A stretch of DNA of 64,000 nt from JANQQC01 sp965262255 (GCA_965262255.1 OZ253505.1:3782001-3846000), one strand, 5' to 3'; counted from the stretch's first letter, positions 54,105 through 64,000 are shown. A program made the numbers and translations. The notes: a model not told the origin generated them from the sequence alone.

Positions 54105-54486
54105 TCTTGTTGAGCTTTAACTCTAAACATATAGTTATCCAAACGATTAGGTTTCCCGCGTTCGTGTTGAACTATCAGAAAATGAAATGTCGGTCGAAAT
54201 TTGCCTAACCTCATTTCCTAGATTGACTAATTCCAGATCACACGAATCGTTTGCGAAAACCTGAATTTCGGGAACTAACATTAGATTCTTCACGTAATCT
54301 CGAAAGTTTAGCTGGTTAGAATCGAAAGAGAACTACACGAATGGAGAATTGACCGAAGTAAGTATCGGTTTCTTCAAGAACTAGGTTCTGGAACACGAAC
54401 GCTGGGTATTGCTGACCGAAGTCGAAATTTTCCTCACCTCTATTGCACTGCAGAAACTGAGATTTCCTTGGGGAGGGGGTTGGGAT
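54105..54486. other. Intergenic region before tRNA-Phe
   Basis: About 380 bases, no gene, repeat or terminator that I can support. Confidence 0.4.
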
Positions 54487-54561
<75 letters not shown>

Positions 54562-54959
54562 ATCAAAGAAAAGAGGAAGATAGTACTTAGTTTACCTTGC
54601 ATATTATAATCTGTCCATAGGAAATTTTGACAGTTCCATCAATAATCCTAGTCTGCGAGGGGGTCAGATTGTTCTCGCAAATGTCCTCTAGAAGACAAAT
54701 ATATGGAACTATTCAGCCAAAAAATACTGTATACTTACATAACAGTGTGACAATATAAAAATTTCGCAGACTTACCGATGTTTGGTAACCGTCTTCCCTC
54801 AAGAGCCGTTACCGAAGGAATTAATGAATATGTCCGATAGTTTAATCTTTTCTATCTCACATTGCCGCAGTCGCAAAATAGGGACGAATCTCTGCACAAC
54901 GCACGGGTTCTTGGTATACTATACGCTTGCTAAGCCTCTTCAGTTAAAGTGATCTAAGA
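54562..54959. other. Intergenic region between divergent tRNA-Phe and clpS
   Basis: About 400 bases that must hold the promoters of both. A TATACT at 54915-54920 is a possible -10 for clpSA, without a good -35. Confidence 0.4.
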
Positions 54960-55307
54960 ATGAACGATCAATCTAATATAGAAACTCCAACGAAAACCCC
55001 GAGAGATGAGGGCAATACGATCGTTTTGACCAAGCCTGAGGTCAAACCGAAAAAGCCCTCTCGCTATCGAGTCCTCCTGCACAACGATGATTACACTCCA
55101 ATGGAGTTTGTTGTGTACCTCCTTGAAAAATTTTTTAACAAAGACAGAGAACAAGCAACCCGAATCATGTTGCACGTTCACCAGAAAGGAATCGGAGTGT
55201 GCGGTGTCTATACCCGCGAAGTAGCCGAGACTAAGGTTACCCAAGTGATGGACACTGCCCGCAGAAATGAACATCCGTTGAAATGCACAATGGAAAAAGA
55301 AGACTAA
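54960..55307 (+). CDS. clpS: ATP-dependent Clp protease adaptor ClpS
   Basis: Adaptor that delivers N-degron substrates to ClpAP. 115 residues with the ClpS core YRVLLHNDDYTPMEFVVYLL and the conserved HVHQKGIGVCGVYTREVAETK, including the substrate pocket Asp-Asp and His. A flexible charged N-terminus is normal. It lies 16 bp upstream of clpA in one operon. Confidence 0.96.
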   Translation: MNDQSNIETPTKTPRDEGNTIVLTKPEVKPKKPSRYRVLLHNDDYTPMEFVVYLLEKFFNKDREQATRIMLHVHQKGIGVCGVYTREVAETKVTQVMDTARRNEHPLKCTMEKED

Positions 55308-55323
55308 AATTAAGGATTCAAAA

Positions 55324-57699
55324 GTGCCATCTCTCACGCCTAGTCTCGAAAGAGCTATAAATTCGTCTCTCTCATTAGCTCACGAAAGAAGTCACGAATA
55401 CGCGACTTTGGAGCATCTGCTACTTGCACTGATCGACGATAAGGAGGCACAGACAGTTATTCAGGCTTGTGATGCAGATATTGATACATTGAGAGATGTC
55501 GTAACGCAATACATTGACGACGAACTCTCAGAGTTGATCGTAGAACAGAATCAAGCCAGTGTCTATCCGACCGCGGCTTTCCAGCGCGTTCTCAGCCGCG
55601 CAATTATTCATGTTGAACATACGAAGAAGGGAGAAGTAACCGGTGCGAACGTATTAGTCGCGATTTTCTCCGAAAAAGAAAGTCACGCCGCATTCTTTCT
55701 TGAAGATAACGGTGTTTCAAAATACGATGCCGTTAACTATATTTCCCACGGAGTCGCTAAGGCAGCAGACTTCGAGGTTCCGTCCTCGTCGAATCAATCG
55801 AAACAGGATGGTAGGAAACAGAGTCCGAGTAACGACCCACTCGAAATTTTCTGCGTAAACCTCAATGAGAAAGCTCGGTCTGGGAAGATTGATCCGTTGA
55901 TTGGTAGAGATGCCGAAGTTCAACGATGTATTGAAGTGTTGTGTCGTCGCACGAAGAACAATCCAATTCTAGTCGGTGATCCTGGAGTCGGAAAAACTGC
56001 AATTGTCGAAGGACTTGCTCAAAGGATTGTGAATAAGGAAGTTCCCGAAGTTATAGAGAAAGCGCAAATCTACATGCTCGATATGGGCGCGCTACTGGCG
56101 GGGACGCGATACCGCGGAGATTTTGAAGAACGATTGAAAATAGTTATCAAACGTATGGAATCACTCGAAAAAGGAATTTTGTTCATAGATGAAATCCACA
56201 CTGTAATCGGCGCAGGATCTACATCAGGAGGAACGATGGATGCGTCAAATCTTCTAAAGCCAATGCTCCAGAATGGTGAATTGCGCTGTATGGGAGCGAC
56301 TACTTTCAAAGAATATAAGCAACATTTCGAAAAAGATCGTGCACTCACCCGTAGATTTAGAAAAATTGATGTTGTTGAACCTTCAATCGATGACGCGGTT
56401 AGAATCTTATTGGGTTTGAAATCCCGATTTGAAGAGTTTCATGGTCTTCGTTACACACAAGACGCAATCAAAGCCTCGGTGGAATTGTCGAGTCGATATA
56501 TATCAGATAAGAAACTTCCCGACAAAGCCATAGATGTTGTCGATGAGGCTGGAGCCACACAATGGCTTGTGCCTAAATCCAAACGGCGCAAAACAATCAA
56601 TGTCGGAGACATTGAATCGATTGTTGCAAAAATAGCTCGGGTGCCGCCGAAAAACGTCACAAAGAACGATGCTTCGTTCTTACAAGTTCTTGGAAAGAAT
56701 CTAAAAAGAGTCGTGTTCGGACAGGATGAAGCCATTGATGCGGTTTCCGCGGCCATCAAAATGTCTCGTGCTGGTCTTCGCGAACCTAATAAACCTGTCG
56801 GATCCTATTTGTTTACCGGCCCCACGGGTGTCGGAAAAACTGAAGTTGCCCGTCAAATTGCTTCGATTATGGGAATCGAACTGCTGAGATTCGACATGTC
56901 CGAATATATGGAAAGACATTCTGTATCTCGATTGATTGGCGCACCTCCTGGCTATGTCGGATACGATCAAGGTGGATTATTGACCGACGGGGTTGATCAA
57001 CACCCCCATAGCGTTCTGTTGCTTGATGAAATTGAGAAAGCCCATCCCGAACTGTTCAATATCCTTCTTCAAATTATGGATAATGGTACTTTGACGGATG
57101 CCAATGGGAGAAGCGTAGACTTTAGAAATGTATTATTGATTATGACGACCAATGCCGGAGCGTCAGACGCTGCGAAAAACTCAATCGGTTTTGGTGCTGG
57201 GAAAAACGAGGATGAACTTCATAACGCGTTGAAGCGATTGTTTACTCCCGAGTTTCGCAATCGCTTGGATGCTGTAATTTCGTTTTCGGGTCTCTCTCCG
57301 AAAATAATTGATCGCGTCGTCGAAAAATTTATCCTGCAACTGGAGGTTCAGCTTGCCGATCGTAACGTAGAACTGAAAGTATCTGATGACGCTCGGCAAT
57401 TTTTAGCAAAGCGTGGTTTTGACCCTGAGATGGGTGCAAGACCACTTGAACGAACGATACAAGAGTTTGTAAAGAAACCGATGGCCGACGAGTTGCTATT
57501 TGGGAAACTCTTGAAAGGTGGCACTGTTGAAGTTGATATTGATGCTAAGGATCCGGAAAAATTGAGTTTTACGTATAGTTCCGATCAGAATCAGAAGCTT
57601 CGCAAGAACAGATTAGCAAATGTTGACAAGAAAGTTAAGTCTAGGATACAACGAAAACAAGAGGCAGATTCGGATCGTGAACCTGTTTTGGTCAAATAG
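55324..57699 (+). CDS. clpA: ATP-dependent Clp protease ATP-binding subunit ClpA
   Basis: AAA+ unfoldase for ClpP. 791 residues: the N-terminal Clp_N double repeat (ATLEHLLLALIDDKEAQTVI), D1 with Walker A GDPGVGKTAIVEGLA and Walker B GILFIDEIHTVIGAG, and D2 with Walker A GPTGVGKTEVARQIA and LLLDEIEKAHPELFN. C-terminal D2 small domain RGFDPEMGARPLERTIQEF. The ClpP-binding IGF loop is seen as NSIGFGAGK. The start is GTG at 55324 behind AAGGA. It ends with a basic tail and converges with gyrB, 14 bp apart. Confidence 0.96.
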   Translation: MPSLTPSLERAINSSLSLAHERSHEYATLEHLLLALIDDKEAQTVIQACDADIDTLRDVVTQYIDDELSELIVEQNQASVYPTAAFQRVLSRAIIHVEHTKKGEVTGANVLVAIFSEKESHAAFFLEDNGVSKYDAVNYISHGVAKAADFEVPSSSNQSKQDGRKQSPSNDPLEIFCVNLNEKARSGKIDPLIGRDAEVQRCIEVLCRRTKNNPILVGDPGVGKTAIVEGLAQRIVNKEVPEVIEKAQIYMLDMGALLAGTRYRGDFEERLKIVIKRMESLEKGILFIDEIHTVIGAGSTSGGTMDASNLLKPMLQNGELRCMGATTFKEYKQHFEKDRALTRRFRKIDVVEPSIDDAVRILLGLKSRFEEFHGLRYTQDAIKASVELSSRYISDKKLPDKAIDVVDEAGATQWLVPKSKRRKTINVGDIESIVAKIARVPPKNVTKNDASFLQVLGKNLKRVVFGQDEAIDAVSAAIKMSRAGLREPNKPVGSYLFTGPTGVGKTEVARQIASIMGIELLRFDMSEYMERHSVSRLIGAPPGYVGYDQGGLLTDGVDQHPHSVLLLDEIEKAHPELFNILLQIMDNGTLTDANGRSVDFRNVLLIMTTNAGASDAAKNSIGFGAGKNEDELHNALKRLFTPEFRNRLDAVISFSGLSPKIIDRVVEKFILQLEVQLADRNVELKVSDDARQFLAKRGFDPEMGARPLERTIQEFVKKPMADELLFGKLLKGGTVEVDIDAKDPEKLSFTYSSDQNQKLRKNRLANVDKKVKSRIQRKQEADSDREPVLVK

Positions 57700-57713
57700 T
57701 TTTAAGATACTTG

Positions 57714-60125
57714 CTAGATATCCACTGCTGCCTCAAGGGCGTTTTCCTGTATGAATTCTCGTCTCGGTTCGACACGCTCCCCCATCAATCGCTGAAACAT
57801 ATCGTCCGCTTCATCTTCGTGATCAATCTTGACCTGTAACAACACTCGGGCGTTAGCATCTAGAGTGGTTTCCCAAAGTTGGTCAGCATTCATTTCTCCC
57901 AATCCCTTGTACCTTTGAATTTTCATTCCGTGTCGACCAGATTCGAGAACAGCATTTAGCAGGCTCGCTGGACCGAATATCTGTTGCTCACTGCCATCTT
58001 CCTGAATCAACGTTGCCGGTTCCTTAAAAATCTCTCCCATAGGTTCTGCAAGTTGATTGATTTGCCTAGCATCTGAACTGTCGCGAAGGAATCTATTAAT
58101 CTTAACCTTTTCTTCGACTCCTCTAACGATTCGGGATAAACTTAAATACTCTTCATCTACCAATCCGCTCCACTCATTTTCCCCTTCCTCAATGATCAGG
58201 TTAAGTCTACGCGCAGACTCGTCTGCTACTTGCTGAGTGATGTCAGTAACGAGAGCATCAGCTAATGCCACTTGCTCTATAATTTTTCCTGGATGATTGA
58301 CTGATAGTCTTTTGAGTAGCTGAACAAAAGACTTAGCCTTAACGACGTGATCTCGTAAATCTTCGCCAGCGATTTGCTGTTGATTGGATAGTATCAGTTT
58401 TTCTCCTTTAGTGCCTTCGGTAATCAAGTACTCGTTAAGCTCATCGTCATCTTTGAGGTATTGCTCCGAACGTCCTTTTGATACCTTGTACAAAGGAGGC
58501 TGAGCGATATATAGATAGCCTTTCTTTATGACCTCCAACATTTGCCTGAAAAAGAAGGTAAGCAACAATGTTCGAATGTGAGCGCCGTCAACATCAGCGT
58601 CCGTCATAATGATGATTTTGTGATAACGCAGTTTCCCTATATCAAAATCGGTATCAATCCCCGTTCCGAGTGCTTTAATTAACGTACCTACCTGTTCTGA
58701 AGAAAGCATGCGTGTGAGCTGAACGCGTTCTATATTCATGATTTTACCGCGCAACGGCAAAATCGCTTGATTGGCCCGATCACGTCCTTGTTTCGCCGAA
58801 CCACCAGCAGAATCTCCCTCTACGATAAATAGTTCTGCTTTTGTTGGATCCTTTTCCTGACAGTCAGCCAGTTTGCCCGGTAGTGAGGCAATACTCGTCG
58901 ATTGATTGCGAATTTGTTCGCGTTGCAATCGAATTTTCTCACGTTCCTCAGCGACCATTACAATCTTATCCAGTACCTCCTTAGCTTCTTTTGGATGTTC
59001 CTCAAACCATTCTGTCAATGATTCGTTCATCAGACCTTCTATCACAGGTCTTATCTCAGAAGATACAAGTTTATCTTTAGTTTGTGAACTAAATTTAGGA
59101 TCTCGCATTTTGATTGAAAGCACAACAGTCAATCCATCACGGGTATCATCGCCAGAAATTTCGACTTTCTTCTTACCTTGTACATTGGACCGCTCGGCAT
59201 ACTTCCGCACTGCTCTAGTTAAAGCATTTCGAAATCCTGTGAGGTGGGTTCCTCCATCTCGTTGCGGAATACTATTGGTAAAACACTGCACCGTTTCCTT
59301 ATCCCGGACTTTCGTCCATTGTAGAGCCGCTTCTACTTCGGTAAAACCGTCATCAGTCGTTTTTATTGCGTAGATTGGTTCGGGGATCAAATTTTCTGAA
59401 CTTCGATTCAACCACTCGACAAAAGACTTTATGCCTCCTTCATATTGCATAACAATTTCGGTTGGATTGGCGCTTCGATGGTCTCGAAAGACGATCTTCG
59501 TCCCCGCGGTCAAGAATGCTAGTTCTCGTAGTCTGCGTTCAACCGTGGACTTCTTATAATCAATTTCTCTAAAAGTTTTTTTGCTGGCGAGAAAACGAAC
59601 CGTCGTTCCTGTGTAGAAGGATCCATCCGCTTTCTTTGGACTGTCTCCAACAACAGATACTGGATTCTCAGTCCTACCGCCTTCGATAAACCTCAAGAAA
59701 TGCTCTTTACCGTCTCGGTGAATAGTAAGTTCAAGCCAGTCAGATAGTGCGTTTACAACGGAAACCCCTACTCCGTGCAGTCCACCAGATACCTTATACG
59801 ATTTTTGATCGAATTTTCCACCTGCATGGAGTTCTGTCATGATAACTTCGGCTGCAGAACGATTACTATCTTTGTGTATATCAACAGGTATTCCACGTCC
59901 GTTATCGGTAACCTCGACAGATCCGTCTGGTTTGAGCGTAACAGTCACTTCGTCGGCATGGTTAGCCAAACACTCGTCGATAGCGTTATCGACGACTTCG
60001 TAAATCATATGATGTAATCCGGAGCCGTCATCAGTATCACCGATGTACATGCCAGGACGCGTACGAACCGCTTCTAGCCCCTTGAGCACTCGAATTGATT
60101 CTGCACTATAATCTTGTTTGGTCAT
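57714..60125 (-). CDS. gyrB: DNA gyrase subunit B
   Basis: ATPase subunit of the enzyme that introduces negative supercoils. 803 residues: GHKL ATPase with EVVDNAIDECLANHADEV and LHAGGKFDQKSYKVSGGLHG, the transducer, and TOPRIM with LFIVEGDSAGGSAKQGRDR and IIMTDADVDGAHIRTLLL. The C-terminal motif is QRYKGLGEMNADQLWETT. It is not next to recF as in many bacteria; symporter, acs, TA and clpSA genes lie between. Confidence 0.97.
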   Translation of the reverse strand: MTKQDYSAESIRVLKGLEAVRTRPGMYIGDTDDGSGLHHMIYEVVDNAIDECLANHADEVTVTLKPDGSVEVTDNGRGIPVDIHKDSNRSAAEVIMTELHAGGKFDQKSYKVSGGLHGVGVSVVNALSDWLELTIHRDGKEHFLRFIEGGRTENPVSVVGDSPKKADGSFYTGTTVRFLASKKTFREIDYKKSTVERRLRELAFLTAGTKIVFRDHRSANPTEIVMQYEGGIKSFVEWLNRSSENLIPEPIYAIKTTDDGFTEVEAALQWTKVRDKETVQCFTNSIPQRDGGTHLTGFRNALTRAVRKYAERSNVQGKKKVEISGDDTRDGLTVVLSIKMRDPKFSSQTKDKLVSSEIRPVIEGLMNESLTEWFEEHPKEAKEVLDKIVMVAEEREKIRLQREQIRNQSTSIASLPGKLADCQEKDPTKAELFIVEGDSAGGSAKQGRDRANQAILPLRGKIMNIERVQLTRMLSSEQVGTLIKALGTGIDTDFDIGKLRYHKIIIMTDADVDGAHIRTLLLTFFFRQMLEVIKKGYLYIAQPPLYKVSKGRSEQYLKDDDELNEYLITEGTKGEKLILSNQQQIAGEDLRDHVVKAKSFVQLLKRLSVNHPGKIIEQVALADALVTDITQQVADESARRLNLIIEEGENEWSGLVDEEYLSLSRIVRGVEEKVKINRFLRDSSDARQINQLAEPMGEIFKEPATLIQEDGSEQQIFGPASLLNAVLESGRHGMKIQRYKGLGEMNADQLWETTLDANARVLLQVKIDHEDEADDMFQRLMGERVEPRREFIQENALEAAVDI

Positions 60126-60753
60126 GTACTTTTCGCCTTGTACGAATTTCTGTCTTGCCGTGCTAGAATGAAGAAAAATAGAAAGAGCAAATTCAATCTG
60201 AGCAGAGAGTAATTTTAGGTTATGCCATGGCGAATTCCACAGCTAGAATGGGGCGATTTCAATACCTGAAAACGCACTGAAATTATACCACAAATTGGGA
60301 GAATTTTCCATAATAATTTGCGTCAATTTACAGATATTTTTTACACTGTTTTATGTTTATAATAATTAAGTTTTTTCAATATGTTACATAACCTTCTTAG
60401 AATTTCTATAACGTTAAAATTTATTCTATGTCATTTGTTAGAATCATAAACACAAAACTTAGGCAATTTTTGTCAAGAATTGGGATTTTTGAGTCTTTCG
60501 ATTTGCGCGATTTTGAACAGCTCGAATAGGCTTAAAAAAATTTAGAATTGGACTATCGAAAGGGGGTGCATCCATTCATGGAAATCATACTTTACGCCTA
60601 TCTTGAAAGTTGCGGTCAATACGGAATAGGTTAATCGTTAACTCAATTATGGCTATAATGACGGTATTTCATTCTTTGGCAATTTTAGATTCAAATAGCT
60701 AACCTTTGCTGATGGTAGCAAATCTCTTTTCTGATCGTCATTTACACTCACAC
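60126..60753. other. AT-rich intergenic region between gyrB and rarA
   Basis: About 600 very AT-rich bases that separate divergent genes and must contain both promoters. No ORF, repeat or DnaA-box cluster that I could see. Confidence 0.45.
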
Positions 60754-62064
60754 ATGACCAATCTGTTTTCTAACGACCGAATGATTGATGACGAAGCCCG
60801 TCCACTAGCTGACCGGCTTCGTCCAAAAAACCTGGCGGAAGTGGTCGGTCAAGACCACTTACTAGGAACAGATGGAAGTATCCAGCGGATGCTAATTGCT
60901 CAGAAACTTCCGTCAATCATATTTTGGGGACCTTCTGGAGTCGGTAAGACCACCATTGCTCGCCTCTTAGCCAAAGAAATAGGATTTGAATTTGAATCGG
61001 TTAGTGCCGTGTTCTCCGGTGTTAAAGAACTGAGGGAAGTGTTCGATAAGGCGAAACAACGCTGGGAAACGGGGCGAGGAACATTATTGTTTGTTGACGA
61101 AATTCATCGATTCAACCGAGCCCAGCAAGATGGATTCTTGCCCTACGTTGAAGATGGCACCATAACCCTGGTCGGAGCAACCACGGAAAATCCAAGTTTC
61201 GAGATCAATTCTGCGCTTCTGTCGCGTTGCACTGTTCTCACTCTAAAAACTCTTGACTTTGACTCTCTAGAGATAATTCTCGATCGAGCGGAAGAATTCT
61301 TAGACAAACCATTACCATTAGACGAGCTTGGAAGAAAATCTTTACTCGGTATGGCTGATGGTGATGGTCGATACTTACTGAACCTTGTGCAACAGATTTA
61401 TTTCGCGTTTCCCGATGAAAAACCGTTAAATCAAAACCAGCTTATTTCCTTCCTCCAGAAACGGGCTCCAGTCTATGACAAAGACCGCGATGGTCACTAC
61501 AATCTTATATCTGCTCTGCATAAATCTGTTCGAGGGTCTGATCCTGACGCATCGCTTTATTGGTTTGCTCGCATGTTGGATGGTGGAGAAGATCCTCTGT
61601 ATTTAGGAAGACGCATGATACGAATGGCTTCCGAGGATATTGGGCTTGCCGATAATGCCGCACTTATGCTTACAGGTGAAGCTGTCAGAACTTATGAACG
61701 ACTCGGGTCTCCTGAAGGAGAACTTGCCCTCGCACACGCTCTTGTTTACCTCGCCACTGCTCCTAAGTCGAATGCAATATACGTCGCGTATAAAGCAGCT
61801 CGAAAATCGGCAAAAGATACGGGTTCCTTAAACCCGCCTAAACATATTCTAAATGCACCGACTCGGCTCATGAAGGAGGAAGGATACGGTAAAGATTATG
61901 CCTACGACCATGATGAAGACGAGCAATTCTCAGGGCAAAACTACTTTCCTGAAGAGATGGAACGTCAATCTTTTTATACTCCCAAGGGTGTTGGCCGTGA
62001 AGAACTGATACTAAAACGTCTTCAACACTGGGCTAAATTGCGAAAAGAAAAAGAATCGCGATGA
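60754..62064 (+). CDS. rarA: Replication-associated recombination protein A (MgsA/RarA ATPase)
   Basis: AAA+ clamp-loader-like ATPase that acts at stalled forks. RPLADRLRPKNLAEVVGQDHLL, Walker A FWGPSGVGKTTIARLLA, Walker B TLLFVDEIHRFNRAQQD, sensor 1 LVGATTENPSFEINSALLSR, then the C-terminal tetramer domain (KSVRGSDPDASLYWFARML, YGKDYAYDHD). I prefer ATG 60754 (MTNLFSNDRM, 436 residues, the family length). Starts at 60706 or 60712 would add 14-16 residues. It overlaps the next gene by 4 bp. Confidence 0.94.
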   Translation: MTNLFSNDRMIDDEARPLADRLRPKNLAEVVGQDHLLGTDGSIQRMLIAQKLPSIIFWGPSGVGKTTIARLLAKEIGFEFESVSAVFSGVKELREVFDKAKQRWETGRGTLLFVDEIHRFNRAQQDGFLPYVEDGTITLVGATTENPSFEINSALLSRCTVLTLKTLDFDSLEIILDRAEEFLDKPLPLDELGRKSLLGMADGDGRYLLNLVQQIYFAFPDEKPLNQNQLISFLQKRAPVYDKDRDGHYNLISALHKSVRGSDPDASLYWFARMLDGGEDPLYLGRRMIRMASEDIGLADNAALMLTGEAVRTYERLGSPEGELALAHALVYLATAPKSNAIYVAYKAARKSAKDTGSLNPPKHILNAPTRLMKEEGYGKDYAYDHDEDEQFSGQNYFPEEMERQSFYTPKGVGREELILKRLQHWAKLRKEKESR

Positions 62065-62810
62065 CCCGAAACAAACCTATCCCACGCATATCCGACAATG
62101 ACCAAAACTATGTTCGAAGTTTCGTAATCTATGAAGACCGAGAGGTAATAGCCTTCAATAAACCTTCAGGATTGCCAGTCCAAACAAGAGGAAACTCGTC
62201 TAAGAACTTAGATTATCTTCTTTGGACATTTTCTAAATCAAATGGAAAACGACCTAAACTAGTCCATCGCATTGATGCAGAAACTTCAGGGGTCGTGATT
62301 GTTGCAAAAACTCATCCCTCTGCCGTTCATCTTTCTAAAATTTTCGCAGACCACCAAGCCGAGAAAACCTATCATGCTATTGTTGAAGGAGAAATACCAG
62401 AAGAGTCCACTGGAATTGTTGAAATTCCGCTTATCGTCAAACCCAACGATCCCAATAAAAATGTTGTTCTCGGACACGATCGAATGGCAAATGCCAAACC
62501 CGCTAAAACTCGTTGGAAAGTTTTGGCACGAAACGGAAACCGCTCCTTAATGGAGCTCACTCCAAAAACAGGACGCACTCATCAACTTCGTGTTCATATG
62601 ACAGCTATTGGATGTTCGATACTAGGCGATAGAATGTATGGAACGGGAAGACTTTCAGCCGGAAGGCTGATGTTACATGCCTCGAACCTGTTGGTATCAA
62701 TTCCAAACGGTGATAAAATGAATTTACAGGCTCCGTGGCCGAAAGATTTCGACACCCTCGTTATATCTCTATTTCCCGGACATCAGTTCACTAAGCCTAC
62801 CAACTTATAA
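62061..62810 (+). CDS. RluA-family pseudouridine synthase (no S4 domain)
   Basis: Isomerises uridine to pseudouridine in rRNA or tRNA. 249 residues: VIAFNKPSGLPVQTRG, the catalytic motif LVHRIDAETSGVVIVAKT with the Asp, AEKTYHAIVEG, and PKTGRTHQLRVHMTAIG. It lacks an N-terminal S4 domain, unlike the second synthase at 63215. It starts within the end of rarA (ATGA overlap), so it is translated in the same transcript. Target site unknown. Confidence 0.9.
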   Translation: MTRNKPIPRISDNDQNYVRSFVIYEDREVIAFNKPSGLPVQTRGNSSKNLDYLLWTFSKSNGKRPKLVHRIDAETSGVVIVAKTHPSAVHLSKIFADHQAEKTYHAIVEGEIPEESTGIVEIPLIVKPNDPNKNVVLGHDRMANAKPAKTRWKVLARNGNRSLMELTPKTGRTHQLRVHMTAIGCSILGDRMYGTGRLSAGRLMLHASNLLVSIPNGDKMNLQAPWPKDFDTLVISLFPGHQFTKPTNL

Positions 62811-62837
62811 CGATTAACTAGTCAAATAATCTCTATG

Positions 62838-63218
62838 ATGTCTTTGCTTTTTGTTGCTTTAGGAGGTGCGATTGGCTCAAGCATGCGCTATGGCGTAAGT
62901 CTTTTTGTTACCCGGCACTTTTCGGAATCCGCTTGGCCACTTGCAACTTTCGTTGTAAATATCGCCGGAGGATTTGCGATGGGTGTGTTAATTGGTTGGC
63001 TGTCGACTCTTGAAACAGAGACTATCGGTCTTCGCCTGTTTCTTGCAACGGGTATTCTTGGCGGCTTCACAACGTTTTCTGCTTTTTCGTTGGAGCTGTA
63101 TCAGTTAGCAAATCGCGGATCACTTCATCTAGCCGTAACCTATGGCGTATCAAGCGTTCTTCTGTCTTTACTCGTACTCGTTATCGGAATCTATCTTTCA
63201 AAAGTATTGTTTCAATGA
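62838..63218 (+). CDS. crcB: Fluoride efflux channel CrcB/Fluc
   Basis: Small four-helix membrane channel that exports fluoride as an antiparallel dimer. About 126 residues with the family signatures VALGGAIGSSMRYGVSLF, LATFVVNIAGGFAMGVLIGW (the conserved Asn), GILGGFTTFSAFSLEL (Phe-box) and a last helix ending YLSKVLFQ. Two ATGs in tandem (62835, 62838) are possible starts. No fluoride riboswitch fits in the 25-bp gap upstream. Its stop overlaps the next start (ATGA). Confidence 0.95.
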   Translation: MSLLFVALGGAIGSSMRYGVSLFVTRHFSESAWPLATFVVNIAGGFAMGVLIGWLSTLETETIGLRLFLATGILGGFTTFSAFSLELYQLANRGSLHLAVTYGVSSVLLSLLVLVIGIYLSKVLFQ

Positions 63219-64000
63219 GTAGCCAAGTAACTTTGCATACGATCAGCGAAACTGACTCTGGCGTTAGATTAGATCGGTGGATCAAGCGACAGAAGGAGAT
63301 TCCGCAAGGGCAAATAGAAAAATTGCTTCGCACAGGACAAATTAGAGTCGATGGAAGACGTGTCAAAGCCAAAGAGAGATTGATTGCAGGATGTTCTGTA
63401 CGACTACCTCCTTTACCAGAGAAAAAACAAAAAAAACAAGCATATTCAAATTTTAATCAGAAAAAGCGTGAATTTATCCAAGATCTCGTTATTTATGAAG
63501 ACGACGAGATTATCGCGTTGAATAAACCACCCGGGATAGCTGTTCAGGGAGGTACCAAAACCTACGAGCATATCGACGGATTACTTGATATACTTGCTGT
63601 TAAGCAAGAACGGCCTAAACTTGTTCATCGTTTAGATCGAGATACAACAGGCGTACTGTTATTGGCTCGCAACGCTAGCGTTGCGAGACGATTAGGGGAA
63701 TTATTTCGGTCAAGAGACATTTCAAAGGTATACTGGGCAGTTACCGTCGGAGTACCGAACCCTCGTTCCGGTCAACTTCGCAGTTGGATGGCAAAAGGTC
63801 AACCCAAGATCCTAGATACGAATAAAAAACGGCAGTTTGCACGAGAAAAAATGCACCTTGTAAACCAGAACGATAAAAATGCTGTTCACGCCGTTACTGA
63901 CTACACAGTCATTTCAACAGCAGCACAAAAAGCGGCTTGGGTCGCCCTGCGACCATTAACAGGTCGAACGCACCAACTGCGACTGCATATGGCAGAGTTA
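63215..64000 (+). CDS. rluC: Ribosomal large subunit pseudouridine synthase C-like, cut by the window edge
   Basis: RluC makes pseudouridines in 23S rRNA. The visible 262 residues have an N-terminal S4 RNA-binding domain (GVRLDRWIKRQKEIPQGQIE, TGQIRVDGRRVKAKERL) and the RluA catalytic core: IALNKPPGIAVQGGT, KLVHRLDRDTTGVLLLARN (catalytic Asp) and PLTGRTHQLRLHMAE at the edge. The end is outside the window. The rarA-synthase-crcB-rluC order is tightly packed and resembles other alphaproteobacteria. Confidence 0.92.
   Translation, partial: MSSQVTLHTISETDSGVRLDRWIKRQKEIPQGQIEKLLRTGQIRVDGRRVKAKERLIAGCSVRLPPLPEKKQKKQAYSNFNQKKREFIQDLVIYEDDEIIALNKPPGIAVQGGTKTYEHIDGLLDILAVKQERPKLVHRLDRDTTGVLLLARNASVARRLGELFRSRDISKVYWAVTVGVPNPRSGQLRSWMAKGQPKILDTNKKRQFAREKMHLVNQNDKNAVHAVTDYTVISTAAQKAAWVALRPLTGRTHQLRLHMAEL

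Noticed and set aside
62811..62837. Fluoride riboswitch upstream of crcB
   Set aside because: Only about 25 bp separate crcB from the preceding gene, too short for the aptamer, and no matching motif is seen in the coding end upstream.

Overview
The window is a stretch of an alphaproteobacterial chromosome with an AT-leaning composition. The evidence is gene order and protein type. One block reads rpoZ, a bifunctional (p)ppGpp synthetase/hydrolase, pyrE, pdxJ, acpS and rnc. Others are rpiA with gor and glmU, a fused cysNC, rpsT upstream of dnaA-dnaN-recF, clpS-clpA, and rarA with two RluA-type pseudouridine synthases and crcB. I cannot name the genus. The density of toxin-antitoxin genes, restriction genes, miniature inverted-repeat elements and broken genes resembles host-associated or surface-living alphaproteobacteria, but that is inference.

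Layout. 1-6.3 kb: the rpoZ-to-rnc operon on the minus strand, with a cytosine-5 methyltransferase where lepB is usual. 6.4-8.2 kb: a mobile element carrying only tnpB. 8.5-9.8 kb: NYN-domain and uracil-DNA glycosylase genes. 9.8-15.4 kb: a 1.8-kb duplication (coiled-coil membrane protein plus gor), split by IS256 and IS481 remnants and MITEs. 15.5-21.4 kb: rpiA, glmU, gph, tRNA-Val, cysD, cysNC. 21.5-24.6 kb: a MITE, VapBC remnants, a PIN toxin pair and small unknown ORFs. 24.7-26.8 kb: a CAU tRNA, a dicarboxylate symporter and rpsT. 26.8-39.1 kb: a defence island wedged between rpsT and dnaA. It holds type I hsdM/S/R with frameshifts in hsdM and hsdS, a YgjP-like metallopeptidase, a HigB/HigA-ImmA pair, a C5 methyltransferase with a NotI-family endonuclease, and a heptad-repeat membrane protein. 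40.1-44.0 kb: dnaA, dnaN, recF. 44.4-48.8 kb: an ActP-like symporter pair and acs (acetate uptake and activation). 48.9-54.1 kb: HigBA pairs in various states of decay around a second tnpB element. 54.5-64 kb: tRNA-Phe, clpS-clpA, gyrB, rarA, RluA-family synthases and crcB.

The most unusual signal is the pair of tnpB elements. Each is about 1.73 kb, bounded by 23-bp imperfect terminal inverted repeats starting GGG, and flanked by perfect 8-bp direct repeats (TAAATTTG; TTTTTTTG). IS200/IS605 elements make no target duplication. These ends look like those of a DDE-transposase element, most like the IS1595 family, and a truncated IS1595-type transposase start lies 50 bp from the second copy. The TnpB proteins keep an intact RuvC triad and zinc ribbon. 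Other points of note are a C9 tract in hsdS that looks phase-variable, a DnaA whose AAA+ arginine-finger position reads as Glu, and mosaic identity patterns in both duplicated loci that suggest gene conversion.
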